DNA of 64,000 nt from Primorskyibacter aestuariivivens (GCF_028023675.1 NZ_JAQIOZ010000005.1:60282-124281), one strand, 5' to 3'. Shown: positions 44,773-54,286, counted from the stretch's first letter. A program made the numbers and translations. Notes: generated by a model not told the origin, from the letters alone.

Positions 44773-45747
44773 TCAGCTGCCATCCTGAAAGAACACACCT
44801 TCGGGCAATTCGGTGGCCTTGCCAATCAGCTCTTCACCGCCCAGTTCGGCCATCAGTTTGAGCATCTTGCCCGCTGCGGCCTCGTCCACCGGACCCGCCG
44901 CCGGAATGCCCGCGCGGAACCCGGCGACAAGCGCCTGAAACTCCGCCTCGTCCTTGGGTTTCATGCGGCCGCGGAGCGCCTCCCATTCGGCGTCATCCGT
45001 AGCCAGGATCTCCTTGGCCCCGCGCGATGCAGCCGCCAGCCCCTGCACCAGCTCGGGATTGTCGCGCAGCATCTCGCCCTTGACCACATAGCCCAGAAGC
45101 GGCGTTTCCGGGTCCAGTCCCAGCGCTTCGGCGGCGACGGCCACGTCGATCAGCTTGCGCATGCCGCCGGCTTCCATCTTGGCCATGAAGTGCCAGAAGT
45201 TAATTGCCCCCGCCAATTCGCCGCCCAGCGCGGTCTTGAAGATCAACGGCGGCGCGCCAAACACCTGTTCGGTCTGCGCCTTGAGGTCCATGCCATGTTC
45301 CTGCGCAGCATAGGCCTGCAAGATCAGCCAGGATTTATCCAATGGGCCACCCGCGATGCCGATCTTGCCGCCGTCCAGGTCCGCCAACGTCTTCGCGGCG
45401 CTGTCCGCCGGGACCATCACGCCGCCGACCGCCTTGGAATAGGGGATAAAGACATAGTCCTTGCCTGCTGCACGCTGCCGCGCAACCCAGAGCCAGTCCG
45501 ACACGATCACGTCCGTTTCACCGCCCTGAAAGGCCACCTGCGCCGCCGAACCGCCTGCCACGCCCTGCACGTCCAGCGTGAACCCGTTGGCCGCGTCCAG
45601 CCCGCGACGCTTGATCACGTCCAGCTCCCAGTTGACCGTGCCGAACTTGAGCACCGCCGCGCGCAGAACCGGTGTGTCGGCAAGAGCCGCGGTCGCGCTC
45701 AGCGTCACGGCGACCACGCCACCGACAAGTGCTTTCACGAATGTCAT
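44773..45747 (-). CDS. Periplasmic substrate-binding protein, NMT1/SsuA-like, of an alcohol-oxidation cluster
   Basis: A protein of 324 residues from the ATG at 45747, with GGAGGATC as ribosome site. The signal peptide ends near ATAALA-DTP. The mature protein is a type II binding protein (LKFGTVNWELDVIKRRGLD, GGSAAQVAFQGGETDVIVSD as family pattern). Ligand unknown. It diverges from the cytochrome c gene, and the common promoter region has motifs shared with the quinoprotein promoter. Delivery of a substrate or cofactor for the dehydrogenase is possible but unproven. Confidence 0.85.
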   Translation of the reverse strand: MTFVKALVGGVVAVTLSATAALADTPVLRAAVLKFGTVNWELDVIKRRGLDAANGFTLDVQGVAGGSAAQVAFQGGETDVIVSDWLWVARQRAAGKDYVFIPYSKAVGGVMVPADSAAKTLADLDGGKIGIAGGPLDKSWLILQAYAAQEHGMDLKAQTEQVFGAPPLIFKTALGGELAGAINFWHFMAKMEAGGMRKLIDVAVAAEALGLDPETPLLGYVVKGEMLRDNPELVQGLAAASRGAKEILATDDAEWEALRGRMKPKDEAEFQALVAGFRAGIPAAGPVDEAAAGKMLKLMAELGGEELIGKATELPEGVFFQDGS

Positions 45748-45778
45748 ATCTGATCCTCCCAAATCTGGGCCGACTGTA

Positions 45779-45829
45779 TCAATACCGGTGCGCTCGCAAA
45801 CTACGACCAAAGCATGGATACGACCAAAG
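45779..45829. promoter_or_regulatory. Shared PQQ-regulon motifs, divergent binding-protein/cytochrome c promoter
   Basis: TCAATACCGGT at 45779-45789 is followed by two direct copies of TACGACCAAAG at 45802-45812 and 45819-45829, 17 bases apart. TCAATACCGGT and TACGACCAA both recur upstream of the quinoprotein gene (47175-47197). They are likely sites of a common activator, not present in the window. Confidence 0.65.
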
Positions 45830-45907
45830 GATGATTTTTGTCCTGCATCAAGGTGGCCCAACGCACCCTTTGCGACAATTGGCGCGAAATTCCAACGGAG
45901 ACCTGTC

Positions 45908-46327
45908 ATGGCCCACAAACTTCTCGCCGCCTGCGCACTCGTATTCACATCAGGCGCGGCATTTGCCGATGCATTTGACGATATCAAGATCGAAGCCGGT
46001 CAAAAGCTGTTCGACAAGGAATGCCACCGTTGCCACGCGGACAATGCGTCCGACGACTCCTATGGTCCGCCGCTGACCAATATCGTGGGACGTGCCGCGG
46101 GATCGGTCCAGGATTACGATTATTCCATCGCACTTGAGGCGTCCGGTATCGTCTGGACCCCCGCCGCGCTGCGTGCGTGGATGGAGGACAATGCAGGCTT
46201 CATGCCCGGGACCAAAATGCGCCATGTGGGCATTGCCGACCGCACGGTGCAGGACTTCATCCTTGCCTATCTCGAAAGCATCACGGCCGACAACATGGCC
46301 GAGCCCACGGAGAAGCTGAACGACTGA
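45908..46327 (+). CDS. Small class I cytochrome c, c550-like
   Basis: A protein of 139 residues with ribosome site GGAGA. The signal peptide ends near GAAFA-DAF. One heme site is CHRCH and the sixth ligand is the Met of MPGTKM. It resembles the soluble cytochrome c550 that accepts electrons from quinoprotein ethanol dehydrogenase (ExaB role). Its neighbourhood with the dehydrogenase at 47291 supports that use. It carries electrons in the periplasm to a terminal oxidase. Confidence 0.88.
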   Translation: MAHKLLAACALVFTSGAAFADAFDDIKIEAGQKLFDKECHRCHADNASDDSYGPPLTNIVGRAAGSVQDYDYSIALEASGIVWTPAALRAWMEDNAGFMPGTKMRHVGIADRTVQDFILAYLESITADNMAEPTEKLND

Positions 46328-46330
46328 CAA

Positions 46331-46377
46331 CGGCGGGATGACACGCAATCCGCCACGATCATCCGGCGTTTTTTTTT
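46331..46377 (+). terminator. Intrinsic terminator of the cytochrome c gene
   Basis: Overlapping hairpin options (GGCGG/CCGCC, or GGATGA with TCATCC) directly follow the stop and lead into nine Ts at 46369-46377. The alternative folds leave the exact stem uncertain. Confidence 0.55.
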
Positions 46378-46440
46378 GCGCCCAGCTGACTTGATTTCAC
46401 GGGAGGGGCCACCAGTTTCTTGGTGTCCCTTCCTCATTGC

Positions 46441-46526
46441 GGTGTCCGCCTCCTTCCCTGCGGACACCGCGCTCCAATTCTGAGACGGCTGGCTACGCCT
46501 TGAAACCTGGGTTTCAGGGCGTAGCC
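46441..46526. terminator. Tandem strong hairpins between convergent genes
   Basis: The first has 9-base arms GGTGTCCGC and GCGGACACC (46441-46468). The second has 17-base arms (46491-46507 and 46510-46526) around two bases with a single G-T pair. The second lies just beyond the stop of the minus-strand gene and probably ends that transcript. Confidence 0.6.
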
Positions 46527-46544
46527 CGTTGTTCATTTGCTCGA

Positions 46545-47087
46545 TTACTCGATCACCAGCCAAGGCAGCCAATGGCCTTGGGGATCGCCCGGTTCAAGAT
46601 GTTTGGCCTGCACAGGCCGGAAATTTCCCGCCTCCGGCGGAACAGCGAGAATATCCATGTCGATCTCGTTCAGCGCCCCGCGCCATCCCTCGCCCTCCGG
46701 TTCGAGCTGGTAGTAGACGCCGTTCCAGGTGTCGATCCCGTACTCGGTGGCATCTTTCCAGATGAACAGGAAATCATATTCCAGATCGGTGGGATCAGCC
46801 GCAACATTGCGGCGGTTTTCATATGGGTAAGGCAGATGGCACCAATGCTTTTCGTTGCCCGCAATGCACCGGAACGGCCGCATGGACAGGAAATAATCAC
46901 CGAATGGCGCGTCCACATAGGACAGCTCATACTGCCCGTCCGGTTGCATGATGATATCCGCGACGTGAATGCGCGCGCCCGTCGCATCTTCGAGAAAGGC
47001 CCGCATTTCCCGGTCCGATGCTTGAGACGCGCCGGATATGATCATTGGCGCAAGTATCGCCGCGCCCAGAGCGTTTATGCGTGTCAC
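46545..47087 (-). CDS. Secreted protein of unknown function in the alcohol-oxidation cluster
   Basis: A protein of 180 residues with a GTG start at 47087 and GGGAGGG six bases upstream. It has a signal peptide ending near ISGASQA-SDR and two cysteines (FRCIAG, HWCHLP) that may form a disulfide. The mature part is acidic and rich in aromatic residues (YELSYVDAPFGDYFLSM, WNGVYYQLEPEGEGW). I recognise no domain. It lies divergent from the quinoprotein gene and faces the cytochrome c gene, so a periplasmic role in alcohol oxidation is plausible. Confidence 0.7.
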   Translation of the reverse strand: MTRINALGAAILAPMIISGASQASDREMRAFLEDATGARIHVADIIMQPDGQYELSYVDAPFGDYFLSMRPFRCIAGNEKHWCHLPYPYENRRNVAADPTDLEYDFLFIWKDATEYGIDTWNGVYYQLEPEGEGWRGALNEIDMDILAVPPEAGNFRPVQAKHLEPGDPQGHWLPWLVIE

Positions 47088-47174
47088 CTCAAACCCTCCC
47101 GAGACGTATTTCAGTCACTTTAGCGCAGCCAGCGAACCGTCCTGTTCACACTGCTGTCAAGCAGTTCAGGGTCT

Positions 47175-47197
47175 TACGACCAATGTTCAATACCGGT
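47175..47197 (+). promoter_or_regulatory. Shared PQQ-regulon motifs, quinoprotein promoter
   Basis: TACGACCAA at 47175-47183 and TCAATACCGGT at 47187-47197 match the elements at 45779-45829 exactly, in the opposite order. They lie about 95 bases before the quinoprotein start and in the divergent gap with the unknown secreted protein. Confidence 0.65.
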
Positions 47198-47290
47198 CGC
47201 CAAGCAATCTCACAATAATCCGGCCATGCGTCAAAACCCGACTCCCCTGTCGGCGTGTGACGCTGGGAGAGGACAAACGGGAGGACCCCA

Positions 47291-49054
47291 ATGAACCGGT
47301 TTATCACCGCCGTGACGGCTGCCATTCTGGCCGCAGGCGTGGCACACGCTGAAGTGACCGAGGCCGATCTGGCCAATGACCAGGCCAGCGCCGGCGACGT
47401 GCTGACGAACGGCATGGGCCGTCACCTGCAGCGTTATTCGCCGCTGGAAACACTGAACAAGGACAACGTGAAAAACCTCGTCCCCGCATGGGCTTTCTCC
47501 ATGGGCGGCGAGAAGCAGCGTGGTCAGGAAACGCAACCGCTGGTGCATGACGGTGTCATGTATATCACCGGCTCCTACAGCCGCGTCTATGCCATCGACG
47601 TCATGACCGGCAAGGAACTCTGGCAGTACGACGCACGTCTGCCCGAAGGCATCCTGCCCTGCTGCGACGTGATCAACCGCGGTGCGGCGATCTATGGCGA
47701 CAACATCTATTTTGGCACGCTCGATGCCCGCATCGTCGCGCTGAATAAGGACACCGGCGACGTTGTCTGGCGCAAGAAGATCGACGATTACAAGGCGGGC
47801 TATTCCTACACGGCGGCCCCCCTGATCGTGAACGGGCTGGTCGTGACCGGCAACTCCGGCGGCGAGTTCGGCATCGTGGGCGCGGTGGAAGCGCGCGACG
47901 CTGAAACCGGTGATCTGGTGTGGAAACGTCCGGTGATCGAAGGCCATATGGGTGAGCTGAACGGCGAACCGTCCACCATGACCGGCACGCTCAACGCGAC
48001 CTGGCCGGGCGACATGTGGAAAACCGGCGGTGGTGCGACCTGGCTCGGTGGCTCCTATGACGCTGACACAGACACGCTGGTCTTTGGCGCGGGCAACCCG
48101 GCGCCCTGGAACTCCTGGCTGCGCGATGCAGGTCAGGACAACACTGGCAAGGGCGACAACCTCTACGCCGCAAGCCGTATCGGCATCGACCCGTCCACCG
48201 GCGAGATCAAGTGGCACTTCCAGACCACCCCGCGTGAGGGCTGGGACTATGACGGTGTGAACGAGGTCGTGGCCTACACCAACCGCGCTGGCGAGATGCG
48301 GTATGCAACCGCTGACCGGAACGGTTTCTTCTATGTTCTGAACCGTGAAGACGGCGCATTCGTCCGCGGCGTTCCGTTCGTCAAGGATATCTCCTGGGCC
48401 TCGGGTCTCGATGAGAACGGTCGCCCGATCTTTAACGAAGACAACCGTCCCGGCGATCCGACAGCGGCTGCCGACGGCAAGAAAGGCGACGTGATCTTTG
48501 CCTCGCCCTCTTTCCTAGGTGGCAAGAACTGGATGCCGATGGCGTTCTCGCAGCGCACCGGCAACTTCTATGTTCCCTCCAACGAATGGGGCATGGATAT
48601 CTGGAACGAGCCGATCACCTACAAGAAAGGTGCGGCCTATCTCGGTGCGGGCTTTACCATCAAGCCGAACTACGAAGACCATATCGGTACGCTCAAGGCG
48701 ATTGACCCCGATACCGGCGAATGGAAGTGGGAATACAAGAACGACGCTCCGCTGTGGTCGGGCGTGATGACCACCGCTGGCGGTCTGGTGTTCTTTGGCA
48801 CCCCCGAGGGCGAGTTCATCGCTCTGGATGACGAAACCGGTGAAAAGCTGTGGTCCTTCCAGACCGGCTCGGGCATCGTTGGTCAGCCCATCACCTGGGA
48901 GATGGACGGCGAGCAATATGTAGCCATCGCATCCGGCTGGGGTGGCGCGGTTCCGCTCTGGGGTGGTGAAGTGGCCAAGAAGGTCAACTACCTCAACCAG
49001 GGTGGCATGATCTGGACATTCAAACTGCCCAAGCAGCTGGCGTCCATGGAGTAA
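47291..49054 (+). CDS. PQQ-dependent alcohol dehydrogenase, ExaF/PedH-like (probably lanthanide-dependent)
   Basis: A protein of 587 residues with a signal peptide (cut after VAHA) and GGGAGG upstream. It is an eight-bladed propeller quinoprotein close to ExaA/PedE/Ped[12 protein letters not shown], the vicinal disulfide Cys124-Cys125 (ILPCCDV), GGEFG with metal ligand Glu192, Asn269 in GNPAPWNSW and catalytic Asp319 in [10 protein letters not shown]. Asp321, two residues later, is the extra carboxylate that marks lanthanide enzymes. It oxidises alcohols such as ethanol in the periplasm and passes electrons to the cytochrome c at 45908. Confidence 0.9.
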   Translation: MNRFITAVTAAILAAGVAHAEVTEADLANDQASAGDVLTNGMGRHLQRYSPLETLNKDNVKNLVPAWAFSMGGEKQRGQETQPLVHDGVMYITGSYSRVYAIDVMTGKELWQYDARLPEGILPCCDVINRGAAIYGDNIYFGTLDARIVALNKDTGDVVWRKKIDDYKAGYSYTAAPLIVNGLVVTGNSGGEFGIVGAVEARDAETGDLVWKRPVIEGHMGELNGEPSTMTGTLNATWPGDMWKTGGGATWLGGSYDADTDTLVFGAGNPAPWNSWLRDAGQDNTGKGDNLYAASRIGIDPSTGEIKWHFQTTPREGWDYDGVNEVVAYTNRAGEMRYATADRNGFFYVLNREDGAFVRGVPFVKDISWASGLDENGRPIFNEDNRPGDPTAAADGKKGDVIFASPSFLGGKNWMPMAFSQRTGNFYVPSNEWGMDIWNEPITYKKGAAYLGAGFTIKPNYEDHIGTLKAIDPDTGEWKWEYKNDAPLWSGVMTTAGGLVFFGTPEGEFIALDDETGEKLWSFQTGSGIVGQPITWEMDGEQYVAIASGWGGAVPLWGGEVAKKVNYLNQGGMIWTFKLPKQLASME

Positions 49055-49076
49055 GCTGCACGCCGTTGAAAATGTG

Positions 49077-49106
49077 AAACGCGCCCCGAATTTGGGGCGC
49101 GTTTTT
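49077..49106 (+). terminator. Rho-independent terminator of the quinoprotein gene
   Basis: A stem of about 11 base pairs (AAACGCGCCCC with GGGGCGCGTTT) and a six-base loop is followed by Ts. It lies 23 bases after the stop. The stem pairs into the T run, as is common. Confidence 0.88.
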
Positions 49107-49128
49107 CGTTTCCGGGGAAGGCAAAAAC

Positions 49129-49178
49129 GAAATCTTCAAAAGATTTCGGAACGATTTCTTTTGAAGTAATCGTTTTCT
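49129..49178. repeat. Double-palindrome repeat, non-coding copy
   Basis: The dyads GAAATCTT-CAA-AAGATTTC and CGATTTCTT-TTG-AAGTAATCG lie between the quinoprotein terminator and the universal stress gene stop at 49177. It is the non-coding partner of the urtC repeat at 9353. The first loop is reverse-complemented relative to that copy, while the stems are identical. Confidence 0.75.
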
Positions 49179-49611
49179 ACCTCACCACATAGACTGAACA
49201 ATCGGAATGGCGCACCACCCGCGCCGCATTCGGTCCGAGCAGGTAGTCCTTGAGATCCGGACGATGCGCACCAATGACAATCAGGTCGGCCTCCGAGACT
49301 TTCGCCGCCTTCAGCACCTCTTCATAGACACTGCCAACCGCTACGATATGCCGGATTTTTGCGTTGGCTTCAGCCCCCAACACCTTTTCCGCAAAATCGC
49401 TCAGCGCCTTGGCCGCACCATCGCGCGCCGAACGCACGTGATGGTCCTGAAAGTACGCGCCCACCACCGTCGCTCCGAAATCGGGCACAACCGTGATCAC
49501 GTCAAGCTGTGCCCCGTCCATTGCCGCCAGCCGCTGGGCGGCCTGCAGCACATGGGTTTCTTCCTCGGGGCGGTTGGTGTCGATGGCACAGAGGACTACG
49601 GAAAGCGTCAT
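49177..49611 (-). CDS. Universal stress protein, TRAP-associated (TeaD-like)
   Basis: A protein of 144 residues with the Usp fold: LSVVLCAIDTNRPEEE at the start and GAHRPDLKDYLLGPNAARVVRHSDCSVYVV at the end (ATP-loop variant). It overlaps the fused TRAP permease stop by ATGA. In TeaABC of Halomonas, an adjacent Usp (TeaD) binds ATP and tunes transport, and a like role is probable here. It is last in the transporter operon. Confidence 0.88.
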   Translation of the reverse strand: MTLSVVLCAIDTNRPEEETHVLQAAQRLAAMDGAQLDVITVVPDFGATVVGAYFQDHHVRSARDGAAKALSDFAEKVLGAEANAKIRHIVAVGSVYEEVLKAAKVSEADLIVIGAHRPDLKDYLLGPNAARVVRHSDCSVYVVR

Positions 49612-52217
49612 GCCGGTTCTCCTTGGAGGATGGGTTGAGCGCGCCGCCTTTGCAGGAACGCGATAAGGGCCAGCAAAAGCAGCGCCGGGATAAAGATCAG
49701 CTCCTTGGGCATCTGGTCCGCCGTGGCTTGCACGCTTGCGATCTGCACCGGGTCGTCGGCGTAGAAATCAAAGCTGGATAGCGCATCGCCCAGGTCTCTA
49801 CCAAACATTGGCTCATCCAGACGCATCACCTCGCCCTCGGGCACAAGGATAAAGCCCAGCGCATCCAGCCGCGCCTGCGATCCTTCGGCATCCGGCACGG
49901 TGAGCGGAACGGTCACATCCTTGATCTCCAAAGTGTCGAAATCGGGGCCCGAGATCACCACCCGCAATTCGCTGCCCGGTTTCGCATTACCCAGCGCTTC
50001 GCTGAATGCGGCGGGTGCGATGTTTTCGAACGGCGGCTGGATCTGGTTCATGAAGAAGCCGGGCCGGAACAGCGCGAAGGCAATCAGCAGCATGGCCACG
50101 GTTTCCCAGATGCGGTTCCTGGTCAGGAACCAGCCCATGGTCGCTGCGGTGAACACAAGGATGCCCACGGTCGCCACGATGAAGACGATGATGCCCTGCA
50201 CCCATGTCACATCGATCAAGAGCAGATCCGTGTTGAAGATGAACACAAACGGCAGCGCCACGGTCCGCAGGCTATAGAAGAACGCCGTGAACCCCGTGCG
50301 GATCGCGTCGCCCCCAGAAACGGCCGCCGCCGCGAAGGAGGCGAGACCCACCGGCGGCGTCACATCCGCCATGATCCCGAAATAGAACACGAAGAGATGC
50401 ACCGCGATCAGCGGAACGATCAGCCCCGATTGCGCGCCCAGTTCGACCACCACAGCCACCATAAGCGAGGACACAACAATATAGTTCGCCGTGGTCGGCA
50501 GCCCCATGCCAAGGATCAGCGACAGGATCGCCACGAAGATCAGCATCAGGATCAGGTTGCCGCCCGACAGAAACTCGACGAAATCGGCCATCACCTGACC
50601 GATCCCGGTCAGCGACACGGTACCCACAATGATCCCGGCGGTGGCTGTGGCCAGACCGATCCCGATCATGTTGCGCGCCCCGTCGATCATACCTTCGATC
50701 AGGTCCACGCCCCCGTCACGCAGCCGGTTCACGGCGTTCACCTCGCCTCGGAACATCGCTTTGAGCATCTTTTGCGTGAGCAGGATGCCAAACAGCAGGA
50801 AGGTCGCCCAGAACGCCGACAGACCCGGCGATTTGCGTTCGATCATCAGGAAATAGACCAGCACGATGATCGGCAGCAGATAATAAAGACCGGTCTTGTA
50901 GATCTCGGCCACTACCGGCAGCTCGACCTCTTCCGCATTGGGGTCGTCCGGCTCCAGATCCGGCGATTGCGCCGCGAGATAGACGAGCCCCACGTAGATC
51001 GCGAACAAAAGCGCGCCAAGGATCCAGCCCGAGCCGTTCGGCACCAGCGCCACGATCCAACTGACCGGGAACTGGGTGGCATAGCACAATAGTGCGAAGC
51101 CCGCGAAGAACGCGAACATCCCGCCGATGGTGCGCCCCATGGACACGACCCGGTTGCCGAGCGTCGGCATGTTGTTTTTCACCGCTTCAAGGTGAACGAT
51201 ATAGACCAGCGCAATGTAGGAAATCACCGCGGGCAGGAAGGCATGGGTGATCACCTCGACATAGGAGATGCCCACATATTCCACCATGAGGAACGCTGCT
51301 GCCCCCATCACCGGCGGCATGATCTGACCGTTCACAGAGGACGCAACCTCGACCGAGCCCGCCTTTTCCGCCGAGAAACCCACCCGTTTCATGAGCGGGA
51401 TGGTAAAGGTGCCGGTGGTGACCACATTGGCGATGGACGAGCCCGAAATCAGACCGGTAGCGGCAGAGCCGACCACAGCCGCCTTGGCCGGGCCGCCACG
51501 CAGGTGGCCAAGCGCGCCGAACGCCATCTTGATGAAATAGTTGCCGGCACCCGCCTTATCCAGCAGCGCGCCAAACAGCACGAAGAGGAAGACGAATTTC
51601 GTCGACACACCCAGCGCGATGCCGAACACGCCCTCGGAGGTGATCCACATATGGCTCATCGCCTTGCGCAGGCTGGCCCCGGCCCAGCGGATCTGGTCCG
51701 GCACAGCCTCGGACGAGCCGAAGAAGACGTAAAACAGGAAGACCACCGCAAGGATCACCATGACAGGACCCAGAACGCGGTAAGCAGAAATGAACAAAAG
51801 GATCAGACCGGCCAGCGCAAAATAGGCGTCGGTGGCATCCGCCAGCCCGCCATTGCCGACGATCTTTTCGTAGAAGAAATAGCCATAAAGCGCGAGAAAC
51901 GCGCCGCCGATGCCCAACGCCCAATCGTAATAAGGAATGCGGTCACGCGGGCTGGATTTGAACAACGGATAGGCCATGGCGGCCAGGAAAATCGCAAAGG
52001 CCAGATGGATCTGGCGCGAATTGTTGATCAAATCGCCGGGCAGGATATAGGGCGCGACCGGCGAGGCCAGCAAAACCTGAAACACCGACCAGATCAGCGC
52101 GACAGCGGCAATGAACGTGCCGACCGCGCCGACCGGGCTGCGCGCCCCGCTGTCGCTGGCGGCGACCAGTTCCTGAAGTTCTTCTTCGCTTAACGCGCGT
52201 TTGTTTGAATCGGACAT
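49608..52217 (-). CDS. TAXI-type TRAP transporter fused 4TM/12TM permease
   Basis: A protein of 869 residues fusing the small (DctQ-like) and large (DctM-like) subunits, with about 17-18 hydrophobic segments. DctM signatures include GLISGSSIANVVTTGTFTIPLMKRVGF and GQIMPPVMGAAAFLMVEY (family pattern) and LGMGLPTTANYI. The C-terminal 150 residues form the periplasmic domain found in fused TRAP proteins, before a last membrane helix. It is a sodium-coupled importer working with the TAXI binding protein upstream. Substrate unknown; see the aminotransferase next door. Confidence 0.93.
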   Translation of the reverse strand: MSDSNKRALSEEELQELVAASDSGARSPVGAVGTFIAAVALIWSVFQVLLASPVAPYILPGDLINNSRQIHLAFAIFLAAMAYPLFKSSPRDRIPYYDWALGIGGAFLALYGYFFYEKIVGNGGLADATDAYFALAGLILLFISAYRVLGPVMVILAVVFLFYVFFGSSEAVPDQIRWAGASLRKAMSHMWITSEGVFGIALGVSTKFVFLFVLFGALLDKAGAGNYFIKMAFGALGHLRGGPAKAAVVGSAATGLISGSSIANVVTTGTFTIPLMKRVGFSAEKAGSVEVASSVNGQIMPPVMGAAAFLMVEYVGISYVEVITHAFLPAVISYIALVYIVHLEAVKNNMPTLGNRVVSMGRTIGGMFAFFAGFALLCYATQFPVSWIVALVPNGSGWILGALLFAIYVGLVYLAAQSPDLEPDDPNAEEVELPVVAEIYKTGLYYLLPIIVLVYFLMIERKSPGLSAFWATFLLFGILLTQKMLKAMFRGEVNAVNRLRDGGVDLIEGMIDGARNMIGIGLATATAGIIVGTVSLTGIGQVMADFVEFLSGGNLILMLIFVAILSLILGMGLPTTANYIVVSSLMVAVVVELGAQSGLIVPLIAVHLFVFYFGIMADVTPPVGLASFAAAAVSGGDAIRTGFTAFFYSLRTVALPFVFIFNTDLLLIDVTWVQGIIVFIVATVGILVFTAATMGWFLTRNRIWETVAMLLIAFALFRPGFFMNQIQPPFENIAPAAFSEALGNAKPGSELRVVISGPDFDTLEIKDVTVPLTVPDAEGSQARLDALGFILVPEGEVMRLDEPMFGRDLGDALSSFDFYADDPVQIASVQATADQMPKELIFIPALLLLALIAFLQRRRAQPILQGEPA

Positions 52218-52276
52218 CTGACCCCCTGCTGCCGTTTTCCCGGCGCCTTACATGGTTTTGGTTCCGTACGGGCAAA

Positions 52277-52300
52277 CCGGGGGCAGTCACCCGCCCCCGG
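52277..52300 (-). terminator. Stem-loop between TAXI binding protein and permease
   Basis: Eight-base arms CCGGGGGC and GCCCCCGG enclose eight bases in the 102-base gap. It is comparable to the hairpin between urtA and urtB and could keep binding-protein mRNA in excess. Confidence 0.5.
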
Positions 52301-52319
52301 CCACATCACAAGGCAATGA

Positions 52320-53288
52320 TCAGTCGATCAGGCCTTTTTCCTTGTAGTATTTGGCCGCGCCATCATGCAGCGGAGCGGACAAACCTGCGGTGGCCATTTC
52401 TTCCGGCTTGAGCACGCCAAAAGCCGGGTGCAGGCCTTTGAAGTCCTCGATATTGTCAAAGACCGCGCTCACCAGCGTATAGACCACATCCTCAGAGACA
52501 TCCGCCGATGTCACGAACGTCGCGCCCACACCAAAGGTCGTGGTGTCGCTGTCATTGCCGCGATACATGCCGCCGGGGATGGTGGCCGAACGGTAGAACG
52601 AGTTCTCCGAGATCAGCTTGTCCACCGCTTCACCGGTCACGTTCACCAGCACGGAATCACAGGCTGTCGTCGCTTCCTGAATGGAGCCGGAGGGGTGGCC
52701 AACGGTATAGACCATGGCGTCGATCTGGTTGTCGCAAAGCGCCGCGGATTGCTCCGCCGCCTTCAACTCGGTCGCCAGAGCGAAATCATCGGTGGTCCAG
52801 CCCAGCGCTTCAATGAGCACTTCCATCGTGCCGCGCTGGCCGGAGCCGGGGTTGCCGATATTGACGCGCTTGCCCTTGAGGTCCTCGAAGTTGGTGATGC
52901 CACTATCCGCGCGGGCCACCACGGTAAAGGGTTCCGGATGCACCGAGAACACAGCGCGCAGGCCCTCGAACGGGCCCGCCTCTTCAAAGCGCGACGAGCC
53001 GTTATAGGCGTGGTACTGCCAGTCGGACTGCGCCACGCCAAACTCAAGCTCACCTTCACGAATGGTGTTGATGTTGTAGACCGAGCCACCGGTGGATTCG
53101 ACCGAGCAGCGCACGCCATGATCGCGGCGGCCCTTGTTCACCAGACGGCAGATCGCGCCGCCGGTCGGGTAATACACACCCGTCACACCGCCGGTGCCGA
53201 TGGTGATGAACTCTTCGGCATGGGCCATCGGCGCCATCATCGTGGCCGACACCGCAAAGGCGGCTGTGAGTTTCAGTTTGTTGAACAT
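52320..53288 (-). CDS. TAXI family TRAP transporter solute-binding protein
   Basis: A protein of 322 residues with a signal peptide (cut after APMAHA). The mature start [23 protein letters not shown] is the TAXI signature; [14 protein letters not shown] and [17 protein letters not shown] follow. TAXI ligands known so far include glutamate, 2-oxoglutarate and related acids, but none can be read here. It is the first gene of the operon; the regulator lies 37 bases upstream on the same strand. Confidence 0.93.
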   Translation of the reverse strand: MFNKLKLTAAFAVSATMMAPMAHAEEFITIGTGGVTGVYYPTGGAICRLVNKGRRDHGVRCSVESTGGSVYNINTIREGELEFGVAQSDWQYHAYNGSSRFEEAGPFEGLRAVFSVHPEPFTVVARADSGITNFEDLKGKRVNIGNPGSGQRGTMEVLIEALGWTTDDFALATELKAAEQSAALCDNQIDAMVYTVGHPSGSIQEATTACDSVLVNVTGEAVDKLISENSFYRSATIPGGMYRGNDSDTTTFGVGATFVTSADVSEDVVYTLVSAVFDNIEDFKGLHPAFGVLKPEEMATAGLSAPLHDGAAKYYKEKGLID

Positions 53289-53325
53289 TTTGTTCTCCCT
53301 CTTGGTTGGTTGTTGGTTGTGATGC

Positions 53326-54189
53326 TCAAAGGTCCCAGACTTCGGCCAGCACCCGATTTGCGCTTTCGACCTCGGCTATCCTTGCCCGCGCGGCGGGGCC
53401 GGAGCGGCTCACCAACACGCCAATCAGGGACTCGACGAGGAAAATCGTAACGACATAGGACGAGAAGAAATGCGGGCTGTCGGTGGGCACGATGAAATGC
53501 GCCGATGCGTGCTTTAGTGCCGGACAACTCAGCGTGTCGGTGATGACAATGACAAACACGCCCTGTTCCTGCGCCATTTTCGCGGCCCGGATCGCGCGGC
53601 CCGCAAACGGCGGCTTGGTCACGATCAGAAGCACATCCTGCGCCCCCAGCCCCACGATCCCGCCGCCCAGCGACGCCCCCATGCGGCTGGCCATCGACCA
53701 GGTGTCGGTGCAGAAATTGGCCATGTAGGACAGGTACTCCACCACGCCCGTCGACCCCAGCGCGCCCAGCAACAAAACTTTGCGCGCCGCCGCGATATGG
53801 TCCACCGCGCGGTCCAGCATGGCCCGGTCCAGATCATCGGTGAAGCTGCGCAGATTGCTTTGACAGGCCGCCAGATGCGCATCGACAAAGCCGGCGTTCT
53901 GGTTCTTGGGGTCACTGTGCAAACGTTCCGCCCGTTCGGCGAAATTGTTCACCCGCTGGCCGATCTTGGTGCGCACCTCTTCGCGCAATTCCTCGATATC
54001 GGAATAGCCCAAGGCCCGCGCCAGTCGCGAAAAGGCCGCCGGTGAAATGCCGCTGTCGCGCGACACGGTGCGCAGCGTCCGCGTGGCAAGATCGACAGGG
54101 TTTTCGGTCAGGTAGTCCGCAGCCTGCCGCAGTGCCCCGCTCAGGTCACCATAGCGCTCTGCCAGCCGAACTTCGAACGTCGAACTCAA
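53326..54189 (-). CDS. MurR/RpiR family transcriptional regulator
   Basis: A protein of 287 residues with an apparent TTG start at 54189. An N-terminal HTH_6 domain ([31 protein letters not shown] core) is followed by a SIS sugar-phosphate-binding domain ([46 protein letters not shown] core). It most likely senses a phosphorylated or amino metabolite and controls the TRAP operon and the divergent aminotransferase. The gap has a TGTTTC-N10-GAAACA palindrome. Confidence 0.9.
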   Translation of the reverse strand: MSSTFEVRLAERYGDLSGALRQAADYLTENPVDLATRTLRTVSRDSGISPAAFSRLARALGYSDIEELREEVRTKIGQRVNNFAERAERLHSDPKNQNAGFVDAHLAACQSNLRSFTDDLDRAMLDRAVDHIAAARKVLLLGALGSTGVVEYLSYMANFCTDTWSMASRMGASLGGGIVGLGAQDVLLIVTKPPFAGRAIRAAKMAQEQGVFVIVITDTLSCPALKHASAHFIVPTDSPHFFSSYVVTIFLVESLIGVLVSRSGPAARARIAEVESANRVLAEVWDL

Positions 54190-54233
54190 ACGATACCCCC
54201 CGGTCGCTCACCGCACCCCCGAACTGTCCGTTT

Positions 54234-54286
54234 TGTTTCATTCGTTGTCAACGGTTGCTTCATCTGTTTCATTGAGATCAGAAACA
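54234..54286. promoter_or_regulatory. RpiR-type operator candidate
   Basis: TGTTTCATT occurs at 54234-54242 and again at 54265-54273, 31 bases apart (about three helical turns). The second copy forms an inverted repeat TGTTTC-N10-GAAACA (54265-54286). It is located between the RpiR regulator and the aminotransferase. Confidence 0.55.
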
